Assembly: GCF_000745475.1 (NCBI RefSeq)
Contig: NZ_KN050692.1
Location: forward strand, 124,001 to 188,000
DNA length: 64,000 nucleotides
Source: Allobosea sp. UNC402CLCol
GTDB taxonomy: Bacteria > Pseudomonadota > Alphaproteobacteria > Rhizobiales > Beijerinckiaceae
Reading direction: 5' to 3'
Part shown: positions 1-8,753 of the stretch, piece after piece
How positions within the stretch are numbered: the stretch's first letter is position 1
Layout: each line of letters begins with the position of its first letter
The notes under the pieces: model-generated
What the model was told of the DNA's origin: nothing
Seen by the model: only the letters and a program-made list of their open reading frames with translations
The model's database searches: none
Translations under genes and position numbers: made by a program

Positions 1-224
1 GCCGCCAGCGTCCAGCCATCGGGCATGGTGTGGAACAGGAATGAGCCGATGCCGATGGTCAGGACGAGCAGGATCAGCGCGAGCGTAGCGGCCTCGCCCC
101 TGCCATGGCGCCGCCAGAGCCACAGAGCGCCGATACCGGCGATGAGAAACGCCGCATTCGTCACGGCGTTGAGCGGCTCGGCCCAGAAGCCAGCATCCAG
201 CCTCTCGCAATAGCCGAATCGCAT
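1..224 (-). CDS. Ceramidase-domain membrane protein, C-terminal part outside the window
   Basis: This is the first 74 codons of a minus-strand gene that runs off the left edge. The start ATG (222-224) is preceded in frame by a stop. The N-terminus reads MRFGYCERLDAGFWAEPLNA, followed by hydrophobic segments around residues 20-36 and 46-62, and then GSFLFHT. The CER-x-FWAEP-NA-TN pattern followed by GIGS-FHT is typical of bacterial members of the alkaline ceramidase-like family (PF05875). These are multi-span inner-membrane proteins, and their substrate in bacteria is mostly unproven. The gene is divergent from the YARHG gene. Family assignment is fairly secure, function is not. Confidence 0.75.
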   Translation of the reverse strand, partial: MRFGYCERLDAGFWAEPLNAVTNAAFLIAGIGALWLWRRHGRGEAATLALILLVLTIGIGSFLFHTMPDGWTLA

Positions 225-357
225 CCGCAGGGTTCCCGGTTCGAGCCTGTGCCAGCGGAGCCTGTCGCCATGACGCCGTCATGTCGCGGTTTCCCGCTTG
301 TTTCGGGCGCCGGGCTTCTTCACAACGTCGCGAGAACCGGCTGAGGAGGATATCGCC

Positions 358-690
358 ATGCGCCGCTGCATTTCTTCGGGCCTGCCGCTCCGCGGCGCAC
401 TGGCCGGATCGGCCGTGGTTGGATCGGGCTTGGTTGGATCGGTCTTGGCGATCCTGCTGGCGGCCGGTCCGGCCCAGGCCCAGTCGGAACGCTGCGCCGA
501 CTTATGGACGTCGCGCAACGAGATCTACAAGGCGCGAGGCTACTGCTTCCGGACCCAGCGCGCGATCGACGCCTTCGGCAATGCCGGCTGCCAGTACGAC
601 GCGATCGAGGACGTGCCGCTCTCGGCCAATGACCGGCGCACGGTCGCCGACATCGTCCGGCAGGAACGGGAGCTGCGCTGCCCGCGCTGA
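358..690 (+). CDS. Small secreted YARHG-domain protein
   Basis: A 110-residue protein. The ATG at 358 was chosen because a GAGGAGGA ribosome binding site lies about 10 nt upstream; an earlier in-frame start at 298 lacks one. Residues 1-42 form a long hydrophobic signal sequence ending in a PAQAQ cleavage region. The mature part has ARGYCF (around residues 59-64) and paired cysteines, which matches the YARHG domain found in extracellular bacterial proteins. The role of that domain is unknown; a periplasmic or envelope location is inferred from the signal. No neighbour suggests a pathway. Confidence 0.7.
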   Translation: MRRCISSGLPLRGALAGSAVVGSGLVGSVLAILLAAGPAQAQSERCADLWTSRNEIYKARGYCFRTQRAIDAFGNAGCQYDAIEDVPLSANDRRTVADIVRQERELRCPR

Positions 691-818
691 GCTGACCTCA
701 CCCCACCGGCGATTGCCTGTGGAATGCAGCCCTGCCCTGCGCCCGGCGGGGACGAGGCCATGCTAGAAGCGCCGGCCGCGCTTCTGCGCACCATCATTCA
801 AGGCGATTCACGACCGGC

Positions 819-2330
819 ATGACGACGGCAATCGAGATGGGAACGACACGGACCGGCGAGCCCGGTCTCATCGATCTCGCCGAATTGCTGGCGACGCGCC
901 TGCTCGTCCAGGGCAATTCCGGCTCGGGCAAGTCGCATCTGCTGCGGCGCTTGCTGGAGCAGAGCGCGCCGCTCGTCCAGCAGGCCATCATCGATCCGGA
1001 GGGAGACTTCGTCTCGCTCGCCGACCAGTTCGGCCATGTCGTGGTCGATGCCGAATGCGGCGAGGCGGAATTGCAGCGCGTCGCGCTGCGCGTGCGCCAG
1101 CACCGCGTCTCGGTGGTGCTGAACCTTGAGAACCTCGAAGCCGACGATCAGTTGCGCGCGACCGCCGCCTTCCTCGGCGGGCTTTTCGACGTCGACCGCT
1201 CGCTCTGGTTCCCGATGCTGATCGTGGTCGACGAAGCACAGCTCTTCGCGCCGGTGATGGCGGGCGAGGCCTCCGACGAGGCGCGCCGGCTCTCACTGGG
1301 CGCCATGACCAACCTGATGTGCCGGGGCCGCAAGCGCGGGCTCGCCGGCGTCATCGCGACCCAGCGCCTCGCCAAGCTCGCCAAGAACGTCGCGGCGGAA
1401 GCCTCGAACTTCCTGATGGGCCGCACCTTCCTCGACATCGACATGCAGCGCGCCGCCGACCTGCTCGGCATGGACCGGCGCCAGGCCGAGATGTTCCGGG
1501 ACCTGGAGCGCGGCCAGTTCGTCGCGCTCGGCCCCGCTTTGTCGAAGCGCCCGCTGCCGATCCGGATCGGCGCGGTGAGTTCCGTCGACCGTGGCAGCGC
1601 GCCGGGGCTGATGCCCCTGCCCGAGCAGGCGCCGGAGGATGCCGGCAAGCTGATCTTCACGCCGGGCGAGGACGAGCCGCCGCCGATGGCCCGGCCGGTC
1701 CGCCCGGCTCCACGCCCGCGCCCGAATCCGAGCGAGGTGCTGCGCCAGATCGAGACCTATCGCCCTGCCCCGCTGCCGGAGCCCGAGCCGGAGATCGAGC
1801 TCGAGCCGGCGGAGCGCGAGGCGATCATGGCCGAGATCCTGCGCGAGCTGATGGCCGACCCCGAGGCGCGCTCGCGCCAGGTCGCGGTGCTGTATCAGGA
1901 TTTCACCGTGCGCTGCCGGATGCGGCGACTCGGCCGGACCCATCTCAGCCTCGAGGAATTCCGCCGCAAGCTCGCCGTGGCGCGTGCCGGCGTGAACGAC
2001 AGCATCGCAGCGAGCGAGGGCTGGCAAGCGGCGGTGGAAGCTTCCGGCACCTTGCCGGAGGACCTGCAGGGGCTGTTCCTGTTCATCGCGCGCACGGCGA
2101 TCGAAGGCGGAACCTGCCCGAGCGACGCGGAGCTGGCGCGGGTCTATGGCAGCCATTCACCCAGCCGGGCGCGGCGGTTGCTCGGCTATATCGAGGAGCG
2201 CGGGCTGATCGTCTGTCATGTCGATTTCCGCGGCCAGCGCACGCTGGCCCTGCCGACGCTCGGCGTCGAGACCGCGCCGGGACTGGCCCAGCCGCGCACC
2301 GCCGGCATGCCGCGCAGCGCGCGCGGCTGA
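819..2330 (+). CDS. HerA-type ATP-binding protein with C-terminal winged-helix-like segment
   Basis: A 503-residue cytoplasmic ATPase. The Walker A motif GNSGSGKS is at residues 32-39, and Walker B MLIVVDEAQ at 133-141 has the DEAQ signature of HerA/FtsK-like motors. A sensor-like segment ATQRLAKLAKNVA lies around 179-191. Residues about 275-340 are rich in proline and acidic residues and look like a linker. The last 80 or so residues (PSDAELARVYGS...RRLLGYIEERGLI) resemble a winged helix-turn-helix. HerA proteins translocate DNA, often with NurA nuclease, but no nurA is nearby. The N-terminal HerA barrel appears to be missing. A DNA-related role is inferred. Confidence 0.8.
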   Translation: MTTAIEMGTTRTGEPGLIDLAELLATRLLVQGNSGSGKSHLLRRLLEQSAPLVQQAIIDPEGDFVSLADQFGHVVVDAECGEAELQRVALRVRQHRVSVVLNLENLEADDQLRATAAFLGGLFDVDRSLWFPMLIVVDEAQLFAPVMAGEASDEARRLSLGAMTNLMCRGRKRGLAGVIATQRLAKLAKNVAAEASNFLMGRTFLDIDMQRAADLLGMDRRQAEMFRDLERGQFVALGPALSKRPLPIRIGAVSSVDRGSAPGLMPLPEQAPEDAGKLIFTPGEDEPPPMARPVRPAPRPRPNPSEVLRQIETYRPAPLPEPEPEIELEPAEREAIMAEILRELMADPEARSRQVAVLYQDFTVRCRMRRLGRTHLSLEEFRRKLAVARAGVNDSIAASEGWQAAVEASGTLPEDLQGLFLFIARTAIEGGTCPSDAELARVYGSHSPSRARRLLGYIEERGLIVCHVDFRGQRTLALPTLGVETAPGLAQPRTAGMPRSARG

Positions 2331-2358
2331 ACCACCTTTTCTACAAAACCTCCAGCTC

Positions 2359-2440
2359 ATCCCGGGCTTGACCCGGGATCCATCGTAAGGCTTCCAGCTC
2401 GACGATGGATCTCGGATCTCCGCTTCGCTGCGTCCGGGAT
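2359..2440. repeat. Dispersed intergenic palindromic repeat
   Basis: The gap between the HerA-type gene and the aldo/keto reductase holds two stacked inverted repeats. ATCCCGGG (2359-2366) pairs with CCCGGGAT (2372-2379), and GATCCATCGT (2378-2387) pairs with ACGATGGATC (2402-2411). They are followed by CTCCGCTTCGCTGCG. The same words recur at 37677-37851, so this is one copy of a repeat family. It may also help end transcription, but there is no T tract. Confidence 0.7.
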
Positions 2441-2570
2441 GCCCCGCGCTCCGATGTCCGCCGCGTGGTGCGGGATCGATGACTTCAACTCACGAATGAT
2501 GTTCCCCTGGACGGGCTAATCGCGCCGGCACGGCGCCTCCATGTTTGCGGCCTCACAGGAGATTCTGACC

Positions 2571-3605
2571 ATGGACTATCGGCGTTTGGGCCATTCGGGA
2601 CTGAAGGTTCCCGCCCTCAGCTTCGGTGCGGGCACTTTCGGCGGGCAGGGGCCGTTGTTCAGCGCCTGGGGCAATACCGACGCCCAGGAGGCTCGCCGCC
2701 TCGTCGACATCTGCCTCGAAGCCGGGCTCAACCTGTTCGACACCGCGGATGTCTACTCGAACGGCGCTTCCGAGGAGGTGCTCGGCGAAGCGATCAAGGG
2801 CCGGCGCGACAAGGTGCTGATCTCGACCAAGACCACCCTTCCGATGGGCGACGGCCCGAACGATGCCGGCTCCTCGCGCAGCCGGCTGATCAAGGCGACC
2901 GAGGATGCGCTGCGCCGCCTCGGCACCGACTACATCGACCTGCTGCAATTGCATGCCTTCGATGCCGGCACCCCGGTCGAGGAGGTTCTCTCGACGCTCG
3001 ACGAGCTCGTCCGGGCCGGCAAGCTGCGCTATGTCGGCGTCTCCAATTTCTCCGGCTGGCACGTGATGAAATCGCTCGCTGCGGCCGAGCGTCATGGCTG
3101 GCCGCGCTATGTCGCGCATCAGGTCTACTATTCGCTCGTCGGGCGCGACTATGAATGGGAATTGATGCCGCTCGGCCTCGACCAGGGCGTCGGCGCCCTG
3201 GTCTGGAGCCCGCTCGGTTGGGGCCGCCTCACCGGCAAGATCCGCCGCGGCCAGCCCCTGCCCGCTTCGAGCCGCCTGCATGAGACCGCCGCATTCGGGC
3301 CGCAAGTCGAGGACGAGCAACTCTATGCCATCGTCGACATGCTCGACGCGATCGCGCAGGAAACCGGCAAGAGCGTGCCGCAGATCGCGCTCAACTGGCT
3401 GCTGCAACGGCCGACCGTGTCCTCGGTCATCATCGGCGCCCGCAACGAGCAGCAATTGCGCGACAATCTCGGCGCCGTGGGCTGGAACCTGACGCCGGAG
3501 CAGGTCGCGAGGCTGGACGCCGTCAGCGAGCGCCCTGCGCCCTATCCCTATTCCCCCTATCGTCGACAGGAAGGTTTCGCACGCCTCAACCCGCCTGCGG
3601 TCTGA
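2571..3605 (+). CDS. Aldo/keto reductase
   Basis: A 344-residue NAD(P)H-dependent oxidoreductase of the aldo/keto reductase superfamily. The start at 2571 is preceded by AGGAG; an upstream in-frame ATG at 2541 has no such site. The catalytic tetrad is visible: Asp57 and Tyr62 in LFDTADVYSNG, Lys87 in LISTKTTL and His128 in LLQLHAFD. The C-terminal SSVIIGARNEQQL is the usual cofactor-binding end. It resembles the bacterial subgroup related to potassium channel beta subunits and YajO/Tas-like reductases. The substrate cannot be told. It stands alone between repeats, so it is probably monocistronic. Confidence 0.9.
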   Translation: MDYRRLGHSGLKVPALSFGAGTFGGQGPLFSAWGNTDAQEARRLVDICLEAGLNLFDTADVYSNGASEEVLGEAIKGRRDKVLISTKTTLPMGDGPNDAGSSRSRLIKATEDALRRLGTDYIDLLQLHAFDAGTPVEEVLSTLDELVRAGKLRYVGVSNFSGWHVMKSLAAAERHGWPRYVAHQVYYSLVGRDYEWELMPLGLDQGVGALVWSPLGWGRLTGKIRRGQPLPASSRLHETAAFGPQVEDEQLYAIVDMLDAIAQETGKSVPQIALNWLLQRPTVSSVIIGARNEQQLRDNLGAVGWNLTPEQVARLDAVSERPAPYPYSPYRRQEGFARLNPPAV

Positions 3606-3621
3606 GCTGCCTCTCAAAAAA

Positions 3622-3693
3622 CCGAGCCCTCATCCTGAGGAGCGCCGCGAGGCGCCATTCCCAAGGGAATGGCGCCTCAGGATGAGGGCTCGG
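3622..3693. repeat. Two-tier palindrome after the aldo/keto reductase gene
   Basis: The outer arms CCGAGCCCTCATCCTGA (3622-3638) and TCAGGATGAGGGCTCGG (3677-3693) are perfect complements. Inside them GGCGCCATTCCC (3651-3662) pairs with GGGAATGGCGCC (3665-3676). The folded element is about 72 nt long. The core GCCCTCATCC/GGATGAGGGC recurs at 27946-27980, so it is a dispersed repeat. It could stop transcription of the reductase gene before trpG. Confidence 0.85.
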
Positions 3694-3795
3694 AATCTTG
3701 CCCGCCGACTTGGAACCTCGTCCGCGCCCCGCGCAAAACTTGACCACCCCGCCCCCGAACGTGCATGACCTCAAGCCGCATTCACAGGTCCGGCC

Positions 3796-4413
3796 ATGCG
3801 CGTTCTGTTGATCGACAACTACGACAGCTTCACCTGGAACCTGGTCCACCTGATCGGTGGGCTGGGCGCCGAGGTCGATGTCTGGCGTAACGACGCGCTC
3901 ACGGTCGAAGAGGCGCTCAACGGCGAGCACGACGCGATCGTGCTCTCGCCTGGCCCCTGCACGCCCAACGAAGCCGGCATCTGCCTCGATCTCGTGCGCG
4001 AGGGCGCCGGCGTGAAGCCGATCTTCGGCGTCTGCCTGGGCCTGCAGGCGATGGGACAGGCCTTCGGCGGCGATGTCGTGCGGGCGGCCCTGCCGATGCA
4101 CGGCAAGGTCTCACCGATCAAGCACCGGTCGCGCGGCCTGTTTCGTGGCATCAACGGCCCTCTGCAGGCGACGCGCTATCATTCGCTGGTCGTCGACCGC
4201 GCCACCTGCCCCGCGGTCTTCGACATCGAGGCGGAGACCGATGACGGGCTGATCATGGCGCTGTCGCATCGCGAATTGCCGATCCACGGCGTCCAGTTCC
4301 ATCCGGAGAGCATCGCCTCCGAGCATGGCGCCACGATCCTGCGGAACTTCCTCGATCTCGCCCAGCGATGGCGCAGCGAGCACGAAGCTGCCGCCCTGTC
4401 CCCATCCGCCTGA
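3796..4413 (+). CDS. trpG: Anthranilate synthase component II (glutamine amidotransferase)
   Basis: A 205-residue class I glutamine amidotransferase. It releases ammonia from glutamine for anthranilate synthesis by TrpE, the first step of tryptophan synthesis. The nucleophile Cys80 sits in GVCLGLQ, and the His169/Glu171 pair is in FHPES. The N-terminal LLIDNYDSFTWNL and SPGPCTPNEAG are diagnostic of TrpG/PabA. trpD follows after 16 nt, making a trpGDC unit. trpE is not in this window, so it must lie elsewhere. The protein could also serve p-aminobenzoate synthesis, as amphibolic TrpG/PabA subunits do in some bacteria. Confidence 0.95.
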   Translation: MRVLLIDNYDSFTWNLVHLIGGLGAEVDVWRNDALTVEEALNGEHDAIVLSPGPCTPNEAGICLDLVREGAGVKPIFGVCLGLQAMGQAFGGDVVRAALPMHGKVSPIKHRSRGLFRGINGPLQATRYHSLVVDRATCPAVFDIEAETDDGLIMALSHRELPIHGVQFHPESIASEHGATILRNFLDLAQRWRSEHEAAALSPSA

Positions 4414-4429
4414 TTTCCGCAGAGTTTCC

Positions 4430-5443
<1,014 letters not shown>

Positions 5444-5454
5444 GGAGGCTGGCC

Positions 5455-6267
5455 ATGACCGACATCCTCGCGAAGATCGAAGCCTATAAGCGCCAGGAGA
5501 TCGCCGCCGCCAAGGCTGCGATCCCACAGGCCGAGATCGCGCGCCGCGCGCGCGCCGCCGGCAAGCCGCGTGGCTTCGCCGACGCGCTCGCCGCCAAGGT
5601 CGCGGCCGGGACGCCGGCGTTGATCGCCGAGATCAAGAAGGCGAGCCCGTCCAAGGGGCTGATCCGCGCCGATTTCGATCCGCCGGCGCTGGCACGCGCC
5701 TATGCGGCGGGCGGGGCAGCCTGCATCTCGGTGCTGACCGACGCGCCCTCCTTTCAGGGCCAGCCGGAATTCCTGACGCAAGCGCGCGAGGCTTGCGGCC
5801 TGCCGGGGCTGCGCAAGGATTTCCTCTACGACCCCTATCAGGTCTTCGAGGCTCGCGCCTGGCGCGCCGATTGCATCCTGATCATCATGGCCGGCGTCGA
5901 CGACGCCACCGCCCGGGTGCTCAACGACACGGCGCGCGAGCTCGGCATGGATGTCCTCGTCGAGATCCATGACGATGCCGAGCTCGACCGGGCGCTCAAG
6001 CTCGAAAGCCGGCTGCTCGGCATCAACAACCGCGACCTGCGCAGCTTCAACGTCGATCTCGCCGTGACCGAGCGGCTGGCGCCGCGCGTGCCGTCCGACC
6101 GCATCGTCATCAGCGAGAGCGGCATCTTCACCCACGCCGACATCCAGCGTCTCGGCAAGGTCGGCGTCGAGACCTTCCTCGTCGGAGAAAGCCTGATGCG
6201 GCAGGCCGATGTCGCGGCCGCGACAGCGCTGCTGCTCACCGGCAAGGCGCGCGAGAACGCGGCGTGA
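5455..6267 (+). CDS. trpC: Indole-3-glycerol phosphate synthase
   Basis: A 270-residue (beta/alpha)8 barrel enzyme that closes the indole ring in the fourth step of tryptophan synthesis. The signature EIKKASPSKGLI is at residues 59-70, LLGINNRDL at 187-195, and ISESGI near the C-terminus binds phosphate. It is monofunctional, with no fused TrpF domain. The stop overlaps the moaC start in a GTGA tetranucleotide (6264-6267), which points to translational coupling with the molybdopterin genes. Confidence 0.96.
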   Translation: MTDILAKIEAYKRQEIAAAKAAIPQAEIARRARAAGKPRGFADALAAKVAAGTPALIAEIKKASPSKGLIRADFDPPALARAYAAGGAACISVLTDAPSFQGQPEFLTQAREACGLPGLRKDFLYDPYQVFEARAWRADCILIIMAGVDDATARVLNDTARELGMDVLVEIHDDAELDRALKLESRLLGINNRDLRSFNVDLAVTERLAPRVPSDRIVISESGIFTHADIQRLGKVGVETFLVGESLMRQADVAAATALLLTGKARENAA

Positions 6268-6746
6268 GCCGGCTCAGCCATCTCGACGCGCAAGGCCAGG
6301 CGCATATGGTCGATGTCGGCGACAAGGCCGAGACCGGGCGCATCGCCATCGCCGAAGGCTGCGTCGTGATGGCGCCGGAAACCATCGCGATCGTGCGCGA
6401 CGGCAACGCCAAGAAAGGCGACGTGCTCGGCACCGCCCGGCTCGCCGGCATCATGGCGGCCAAGCGCACCCATGAACTGATCCCGCTCTGCCACCCGCTG
6501 CTGCTGAGTAAGATCGCCGTCGATCTCGAACTGGACGAGGCCCTGCCCGGCGTGCGCGTCCGCGCCGAGGTCAAGATGAAGGGCCAGACCGGCGTCGAGA
6601 TGGAGGCGCTGACCGCCGTCTCCGTCGCCTGTCTGACCGTCTACGACATGGTCAAGGCCGTCGACCGCGCGATGCGGATCGAAGGCATCCGCCTGCTGCA
6701 CAAATCCGGCGGACAATCCGGCGATTACGACGCCAAGGCGCTCTGA
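6264..6746 (+). CDS. moaC: Cyclic pyranopterin monophosphate synthase
   Basis: A 160-residue enzyme that, after MoaA, converts 3',8-cyclo-dihydro-GTP to cyclic pyranopterin monophosphate in molybdenum cofactor synthesis. It starts with GTG inside the trpC stop. Family motifs are KRTHELIPLCHPLLL (67-81) and KMKGQTGVEMEALTA (104-118), which include the active-site His, Lys and Asp/Glu positions. moeA follows after 1 nt. The trpC-moaC-moeA order is common in Hyphomicrobiales and does not imply a shared pathway. Confidence 0.96.
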   Translation: MSRLSHLDAQGQAHMVDVGDKAETGRIAIAEGCVVMAPETIAIVRDGNAKKGDVLGTARLAGIMAAKRTHELIPLCHPLLLSKIAVDLELDEALPGVRVRAEVKMKGQTGVEMEALTAVSVACLTVYDMVKAVDRAMRIEGIRLLHKSGGQSGDYDAKAL

Positions 6747-6747
6747 C

Positions 6748-7959
6748 ATGGCTCTCACCCCGGTCCCCGTCGCGCTCAAGGCCCTGCTCGACAGCGTTCC
6801 GGGGCCGACGGGCAGCGAGATGCTGCCCCTGCCGCGCTGCGCCTGGCGCGTGCTCGCGGCCGATGTGAAGGCGCTCCGCACCCAGCCGCCTTTCGCCAAC
6901 TCCGCCATGGACGGCTATGCCGTCCGCGCCGCCGACATGGAAGCCGGCAAGCAACTCCGCGTGATCGGCGAATCCGCGGCGGGGCGGCGTTTCGACGGCA
7001 GCGTCCGCCCGGGCGAGGCTGTGCGGATCTTCACCGGCGCGCCGATGCCGGAGGGCGCAGACAGCGTCCTCATGCAGGAGAATGCCGATGGCGTCGGCAG
7101 CGAAACCATCACGGTGCGCGTGCCGGCCCATAAGGGCCAGTTCGTCAGGGCGGCCGGGCTCGATTTCCGCGAAGGCGACGTGCCGCTGACGGCCGGGCGC
7201 ATGCTCGACAGCGCCGCGCTCGGGCTCGCCGCCGCGATGGGGCATCCGCAATTGCCGGTACGCTGCAAGCCGCGCGTCACCATCCTCGCCACCGGCGACG
7301 AATTGGTGGCGCCGGGCGAGCCGACCGGGCCGGACCAGATCGTCGCCTCGAACTCCTTCTCGCTGATGGCGCTGGTGGAAAAGGCCGGCGGCGAGGCGCT
7401 CGACCTCGGCATCGCCCGCGACGATCACGACGACCTCGCCGCGCGGATCGCCGCTGCCCGTGCCGCGGAGGCCGACGTGCTGATCACCCTCGGCGGCGCC
7501 TCGGTCGGCGAGCACGACCTCGTGCAGGAGGCGCTGAAGCGGGCCGGCATGAGCCTCGGCTTCTGGAAGATCGCGATGCGGCCGGGCAAGCCGATGATGA
7601 CCGGTCGGCTTGGCCGGATGGTCGTGCTCGGGCTGCCCGGCAATCCGGTCTCGTCGATCGTCTGCGGCCATCTCTTCCTGCTGCCGCTGATCGAGGCGCT
7701 GCTGGGCATGGCCGATCCGGATCGTGACCGCAGCATTCCGGCGATTCTCGGAAAAGATATGCCGGCTAATGACGAGCGCGAGGACTATCTTCGCTCGGAT
7801 CTTGCCCTGACGCCGGCCGGCTGGGTGGCGACACCGTTCGACAGGCAGGATTCCTCGATGCTGGGCACCTTGGCGCGCGCCAAGGCCCTGACGATCCGAC
7901 CGGCCTATGCAGAGCCGGCTCACAAAGGCGATATCTGCCGCATTCTGCCGCTGCGGTAG
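6748..7959 (+). CDS. moeA: Molybdopterin molybdotransferase
   Basis: A 403-residue enzyme that inserts molybdate into adenylylated molybdopterin, the last step of the basic cofactor. FANSAMDGYAVR at residues 49-60 is the classic N-terminal motif. TGDELV, GGASVGEHD and PGNPVSS mark the MoCF-binding domain, and a MoeA C-terminal domain follows. It starts 1 nt after moaC and probably forms the end of the trp-moa-moe transcript, since lexA has its own promoter right after it. Confidence 0.96.
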   Translation: MALTPVPVALKALLDSVPGPTGSEMLPLPRCAWRVLAADVKALRTQPPFANSAMDGYAVRAADMEAGKQLRVIGESAAGRRFDGSVRPGEAVRIFTGAPMPEGADSVLMQENADGVGSETITVRVPAHKGQFVRAAGLDFREGDVPLTAGRMLDSAALGLAAAMGHPQLPVRCKPRVTILATGDELVAPGEPTGPDQIVASNSFSLMALVEKAGGEALDLGIARDDHDDLAARIAAARAAEADVLITLGGASVGEHDLVQEALKRAGMSLGFWKIAMRPGKPMMTGRLGRMVVLGLPGNPVSSIVCGHLFLLPLIEALLGMADPDRDRSIPAILGKDMPANDEREDYLRSDLALTPAGWVATPFDRQDSSMLGTLARAKALTIRPAYAEPAHKGDICRILPLR

Positions 7960-7966
7960 CAGTCGC

Positions 7967-8010
7967 TTGCGGAACACAAGGCGAACAGTTATAGTGTTCT
8001 GGCTTTGTTT
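7967..8010 (+). promoter_or_regulatory. lexA promoter with two LexA (SOS) boxes
   Basis: A -35-like TTGCGG (7967-7972) and a -10-like TATAGT (7990-7995) are 17 nt apart. Overlapping the spacer is GAAC-N7-GAAC (7972-7986), a perfect alphaproteobacterial LexA box. Just downstream lies GTTC-N7-GTTT (7996-8010), one base from perfect. Binding at either would block RNA polymerase, so this is a strong case for LexA autoregulation. Box positions were read directly; the transcription start is inferred. Confidence 0.85.
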
Positions 8011-8042
8011 CGAATCTGTATCGCGGGGCACCGGCGGGGATC

Positions 8043-8753
8043 ATGCTGACACGCAAGCAACACGAACTCCTGCGCTTCATCCAGGAACGCTTGCGCGAAA
8101 GCGGCGTGCCCCCCTCCTTCGACGAGATGAAGGATGCGCTCGACCTGCGCTCGAAATCCGGCATCCACCGGCTGATCATGGCGCTGGAGGAGCGCGGCTT
8201 CATCCGCCGCCTGCCCAATCGGGCGCGGGCGCTCGAAGTCATCAAGATGCCGGACGGGCTCGCTGGCCCGCAGCCGCGACGCTTCAACCCGGCCGTCGTA
8301 CAGGGCGGCCTCGGCTCACAGCCCTCTCTCGCCAAGCCGCGCCCTGCCCCGGCCGATGACGATGCCCGTTCCCCGGTCGCGATTCCCGTGATGGGCCGCA
8401 TCGCCGCCGGCACGCCGATCTCGGCGATCCAGAGCCGCAGCCATACGGTTTCGCTGCCGCCGGACATGCTGGGGTCGGGTGAGCATTATGCACTGGAGGT
8501 ACGCGGCGATTCGATGGTCGAGGCCGGCATCCTCGACGGCGACACCGTCATCATCCGCAAGCAGGACACGGCAAACACCGGCGACATCATCGTTGCGCTG
8601 ATCGACGAGGAGGAGGCGACGCTGAAGCGTCTGCGCCGGCGTGGCTCCTCGATCGCGCTCGAAGCGGCCAATCCGGCCTATGAGACACGCGTCCTGGGCC
8701 CCGACCGCGTCAAGATCCAGGGCCGGCTGGTCAACCTGCTGCGCCGCTACTGA
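8043..8753 (+). CDS. lexA: LexA SOS repressor
   Basis: A 236-residue SOS repressor and self-cleaving peptidase. An N-terminal winged helix-turn-helix (about residues 1-65, MLTRKQHELLRFIQERL) is joined by a linker to the S24 peptidase domain. The cleavage site is Ala122-Gly123 in GRIAAGTP. The catalytic dyad is Ser157 in GDSMVE and Lys195 in EATLKRL. The linker is longer than in E. coli LexA, as in other alphaproteobacteria. The gene is autoregulated by boxes at 7972-8010. Its last 7 nt overlap the end of convergent comEC. It presumably also controls the tiny gene at 37410-37520. Confidence 0.98.
   Translation: MLTRKQHELLRFIQERLRESGVPPSFDEMKDALDLRSKSGIHRLIMALEERGFIRRLPNRARALEVIKMPDGLAGPQPRRFNPAVVQGGLGSQPSLAKPRPAPADDDARSPVAIPVMGRIAAGTPISAIQSRSHTVSLPPDMLGSGEHYALEVRGDSMVEAGILDGDTVIIRKQDTANTGDIIVALIDEEEATLKRLRRRGSSIALEAANPAYETRVLGPDRVKIQGRLVNLLRRY

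Noticed and set aside
3622..3693. Calling the nested palindrome a plain intrinsic terminator
   Set aside because: There is no T run on either side, and the sequence recurs elsewhere, so a repeat call fits better.
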